From contig CAYPNF010000040.1 of assembly GCA_964411985.1 (NCBI GenBank), forward strand, positions 16,171 to 80,170: a stretch of DNA of 64,000 nt, written 5' to 3'. Below the pieces are notes generated by a model. The model ran no database searches. It saw only the letters and a list, made by a program, of their open reading frames with translations, and had not been told where the DNA came from. Positions 62,753-64,000 of the stretch are shown in pieces. Position numbers and translations under genes: made by a program. This stretch comes from CAYPNF01 sp964411985. GTDB taxonomy: Bacteria > Verrucomicrobiota > Verrucomicrobiia > Limisphaerales > J093. The first letter of the stretch is position 1. Each line of letters begins with the position of its first letter.

Positions 62753-63508
62753 ATGACGCCCAAAGAAACAGTCCAAGCCGCGTTTGAGATGGCGGTCACG
62801 CCAATTCTGGACCAGGAGGGGTACTCATATTCCCGGTCGCAGTTCGCCTACAGGCGCAAGCTGAACGAGTTTGTGCAGCACATCTCGATCACGCTCAGCC
62901 ACCACAACACTCAAGACTGCATCAAGTTCTGGTCGGGCTTCAATGTTTCGTCACCTCGCTACAATCGTTGGCTGACGGAACAAGGGAGGGAGACGTTTGA
63001 CGGGCACATCGGTGGATGCATGGATTGGAATATTCCCGGGTGGCGTGAAAGCGGGGACCACACCACGGCTTTCGATTTCTCGGATCCAGCTTCGCGGCAC
63101 GGCGTTCTCGGGGAGTGGCGGCGCAGGTGCTTTGCCGCTGGATTGCCGTATCTCGGCTCGCTTTGCTCGTGGCGTGGCGCAGCCGAGGATCTGATGCGGG
63201 TGGGTTGGCACCATGATCGGGCAGCGGATTTCTTTCTCATTGGCGGATCGCGGGAGAGCGCTATTGCGGCTCTTGAGGCGGGGTTGGAGCGCCTTGAGAA
63301 GAACGAGGTCCCGGTTTCCCCCAACGCTCACCCCACGCTGGTCTGGAAGAGGAAGCGAGAAGCAGAGGAGAGGCAGAAGAGGAGACTGACTTTCCTGCAA
63401 CGTATCGGCGATCTGAGGAACAGCGAACCAGACGGTCCAGCCAACCGGAGCCAGCCGGTTGGCCCTGGAGCAAATCGAACGCCACCGGTGGCTGGCACCG
63501 GTGGCTGA
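62753..63508 (+). CDS. Cassette gene 4: unknown protein (possibly DUF4304-like)
   Basis: 251 aa from ATG 62753, 15 bases after the attC core. The opening (ETVQAAFEMAVTPILDQEGY followed by FAYRRKLNEFVQHISITLS) recalls DUF4304-type proteins; the rest is unrecognised. The last ~25 residues (QPVGPGANRTPPVAG) come from the attC sequence and are probably unstructured. Confidence 0.6.
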   Translation: MTPKETVQAAFEMAVTPILDQEGYSYSRSQFAYRRKLNEFVQHISITLSHHNTQDCIKFWSGFNVSSPRYNRWLTEQGRETFDGHIGGCMDWNIPGWRESGDHTTAFDFSDPASRHGVLGEWRRRCFAAGLPYLGSLCSWRGAAEDLMRVGWHHDRAADFFLIGGSRESAIAALEAGLERLEKNEVPVSPNAHPTLVWKRKREAEERQKRRLTFLQRIGDLRNSEPDGPANRSQPVGPGANRTPPVAGTGG

Positions 63509-63522
63509 CCTTGCCGTTGGGC
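63439..63522 (+). other. attC site 4
   Basis: Cores AGCCAAC and GTTGGGC, 84 bp, with arms rich in CCGG/GGCTGG that pair. Lies exactly between cassette genes 4 and 5 and resembles attC 3 in arm sequence. Confidence 0.8.
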
Positions 63523-63528
63523 AGCACA

Positions 63529-63969
63529 ATGAAGATCCTTACGCGCCATAACAGCCCAGACGGCGGGCTTAACTTGATGATAGTTGAGGATACCAGTGGA
63601 CGCTCCGTCGGTTTCGTCGACGGACGGACAGAGACTCCCACCAGTATCATATCTGAGCATCTTAGTCGACCGACGGAGGAGACCATAAGCCAGTTTGTAT
63701 CTGACGTTCTGGCAGGACGCCATCTGTTGGCCGTCGTCCGCAGCCGCGCCGGTGACCTGCGGGACGTCTTTGTGGTTGATGAGCCTGCGAAAGCGCTCGG
63801 ATATGCACAGCCCGATGAAGAGATCAATCTGCGCTACTGGGATGGTACGGCACCTCGGATTGCCCAACCACCGAACGCAGCGAGCTCCGCAATGACACCT
63901 GATCTTGAAACCACAGACCAACGATGCGGAGTCGCTGGTCCGGATTGTTCGGCCATGCGCGCACGGTGA
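63529..63969 (+). CDS. Cassette gene 5: unknown protein
   Basis: 146 aa from ATG 63529, 13 bases after the attC core. Alpha/beta composition (LNLMIVEDTSGRSVGFVDGR, SDVLAGRHLLAVVRSR). No family recognised. The frame continues through the whole of attC 5 and stops 16 bases beyond it, so the natural C-terminus is attC-derived and would change if the next cassette changed. Confidence 0.6.
   Translation: MKILTRHNSPDGGLNLMIVEDTSGRSVGFVDGRTETPTSIISEHLSRPTEETISQFVSDVLAGRHLLAVVRSRAGDLRDVFVVDEPAKALGYAQPDEEINLRYWDGTAPRIAQPPNAASSAMTPDLETTDQRCGVAGPDCSAMRAR
63862..63953 (+). other. attC site 5
   Basis: Cores GCCCAAC and GTTCGGC, 92 bp. Stem CAGCGAGCTCCGCA / TGCGGAGTCGCTG with a bulge. About 87% identical to the attC at 37684-37776 in island 1. 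Another cassette presumably follows outside the window. Confidence 0.88.
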
Positions 63970-64000
63970 ATATTTTCGCGACAGACCATCCTATGTCGGG

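Overview
The window looks like a piece of a soil or freshwater Verrucomicrobiota chromosome (Limisphaerales/Pedosphaera-like). This is an inference from several seen traits: high GC, many large secreted proteins ending in a short C-terminal module finishing in F-Y-R-[IV], secreted CotH/lamin-tail and GH127-like proteins, and a reduced type II secretion/type IV pilus-like operon. No rRNA or intact tRNA gene was seen.

Positions 1-35.5 kb are ordinary chromosomal backbone. They hold a cut-off glycosyltransferase 9, NagA, a UbiD-family decarboxylase, a four-gene minus-strand secretion/pilus operon (GspE-type ATPase, PilM/N-like, PilO-like, secretin), a PIN/TRAM membrane protein, a DUF2007/FAD-oxidase pair, a GH127-like enzyme with a sialidase-like protein, two giant secreted proteins, an RsmH-like methyltransferase with a MazG-like hydrolase and a DUF6485 protein, a MoxR-DUF58-transglutaminase operon, a DUF5107/TPR protein and an isochorismatase-like hydrolase.

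From 35.5 to 43.45 kb lies a probable first genomic island. The last 24 bases of the isochorismatase gene recur (22/24) at 43426-43449, just beyond a tyrosine recombinase gene. Inside are a Rep-like gene, a serine recombinase, scattered copies of a 14-bp palindrome, and a minus-strand array of three gene cassettes, each followed by an integron-type attC site. The array is headed by a 130-bp attI-like block.

From 43.45 to 51.9 kb is accessory chromosome: an AbrB-type antitoxin, two tandem BspA-type leucine-rich-repeat secreted proteins, small genes, gene remnants, an inverted-repeat element and a ThuA-domain protein.

From 51.94 kb to the right edge lies a second island. It starts at a tRNA 3'-end fragment next to a tyrosine integrase. 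It carries an excisionase-like protein, a zinc-ribbon/papain-like protein, a TOPRIM-DUF3987 primase-helicase followed by an array of TTTTGTCA iterons, a serine recombinase operon, and a second cassette array (five cassettes, five attC sites). That array is headed by the same attI-like block as island 1. No intI gene lies beside either block. The most interesting result is therefore two unrelated-looking mobile islands that each carry an integrase-less integron with a homologous attachment/leader block.
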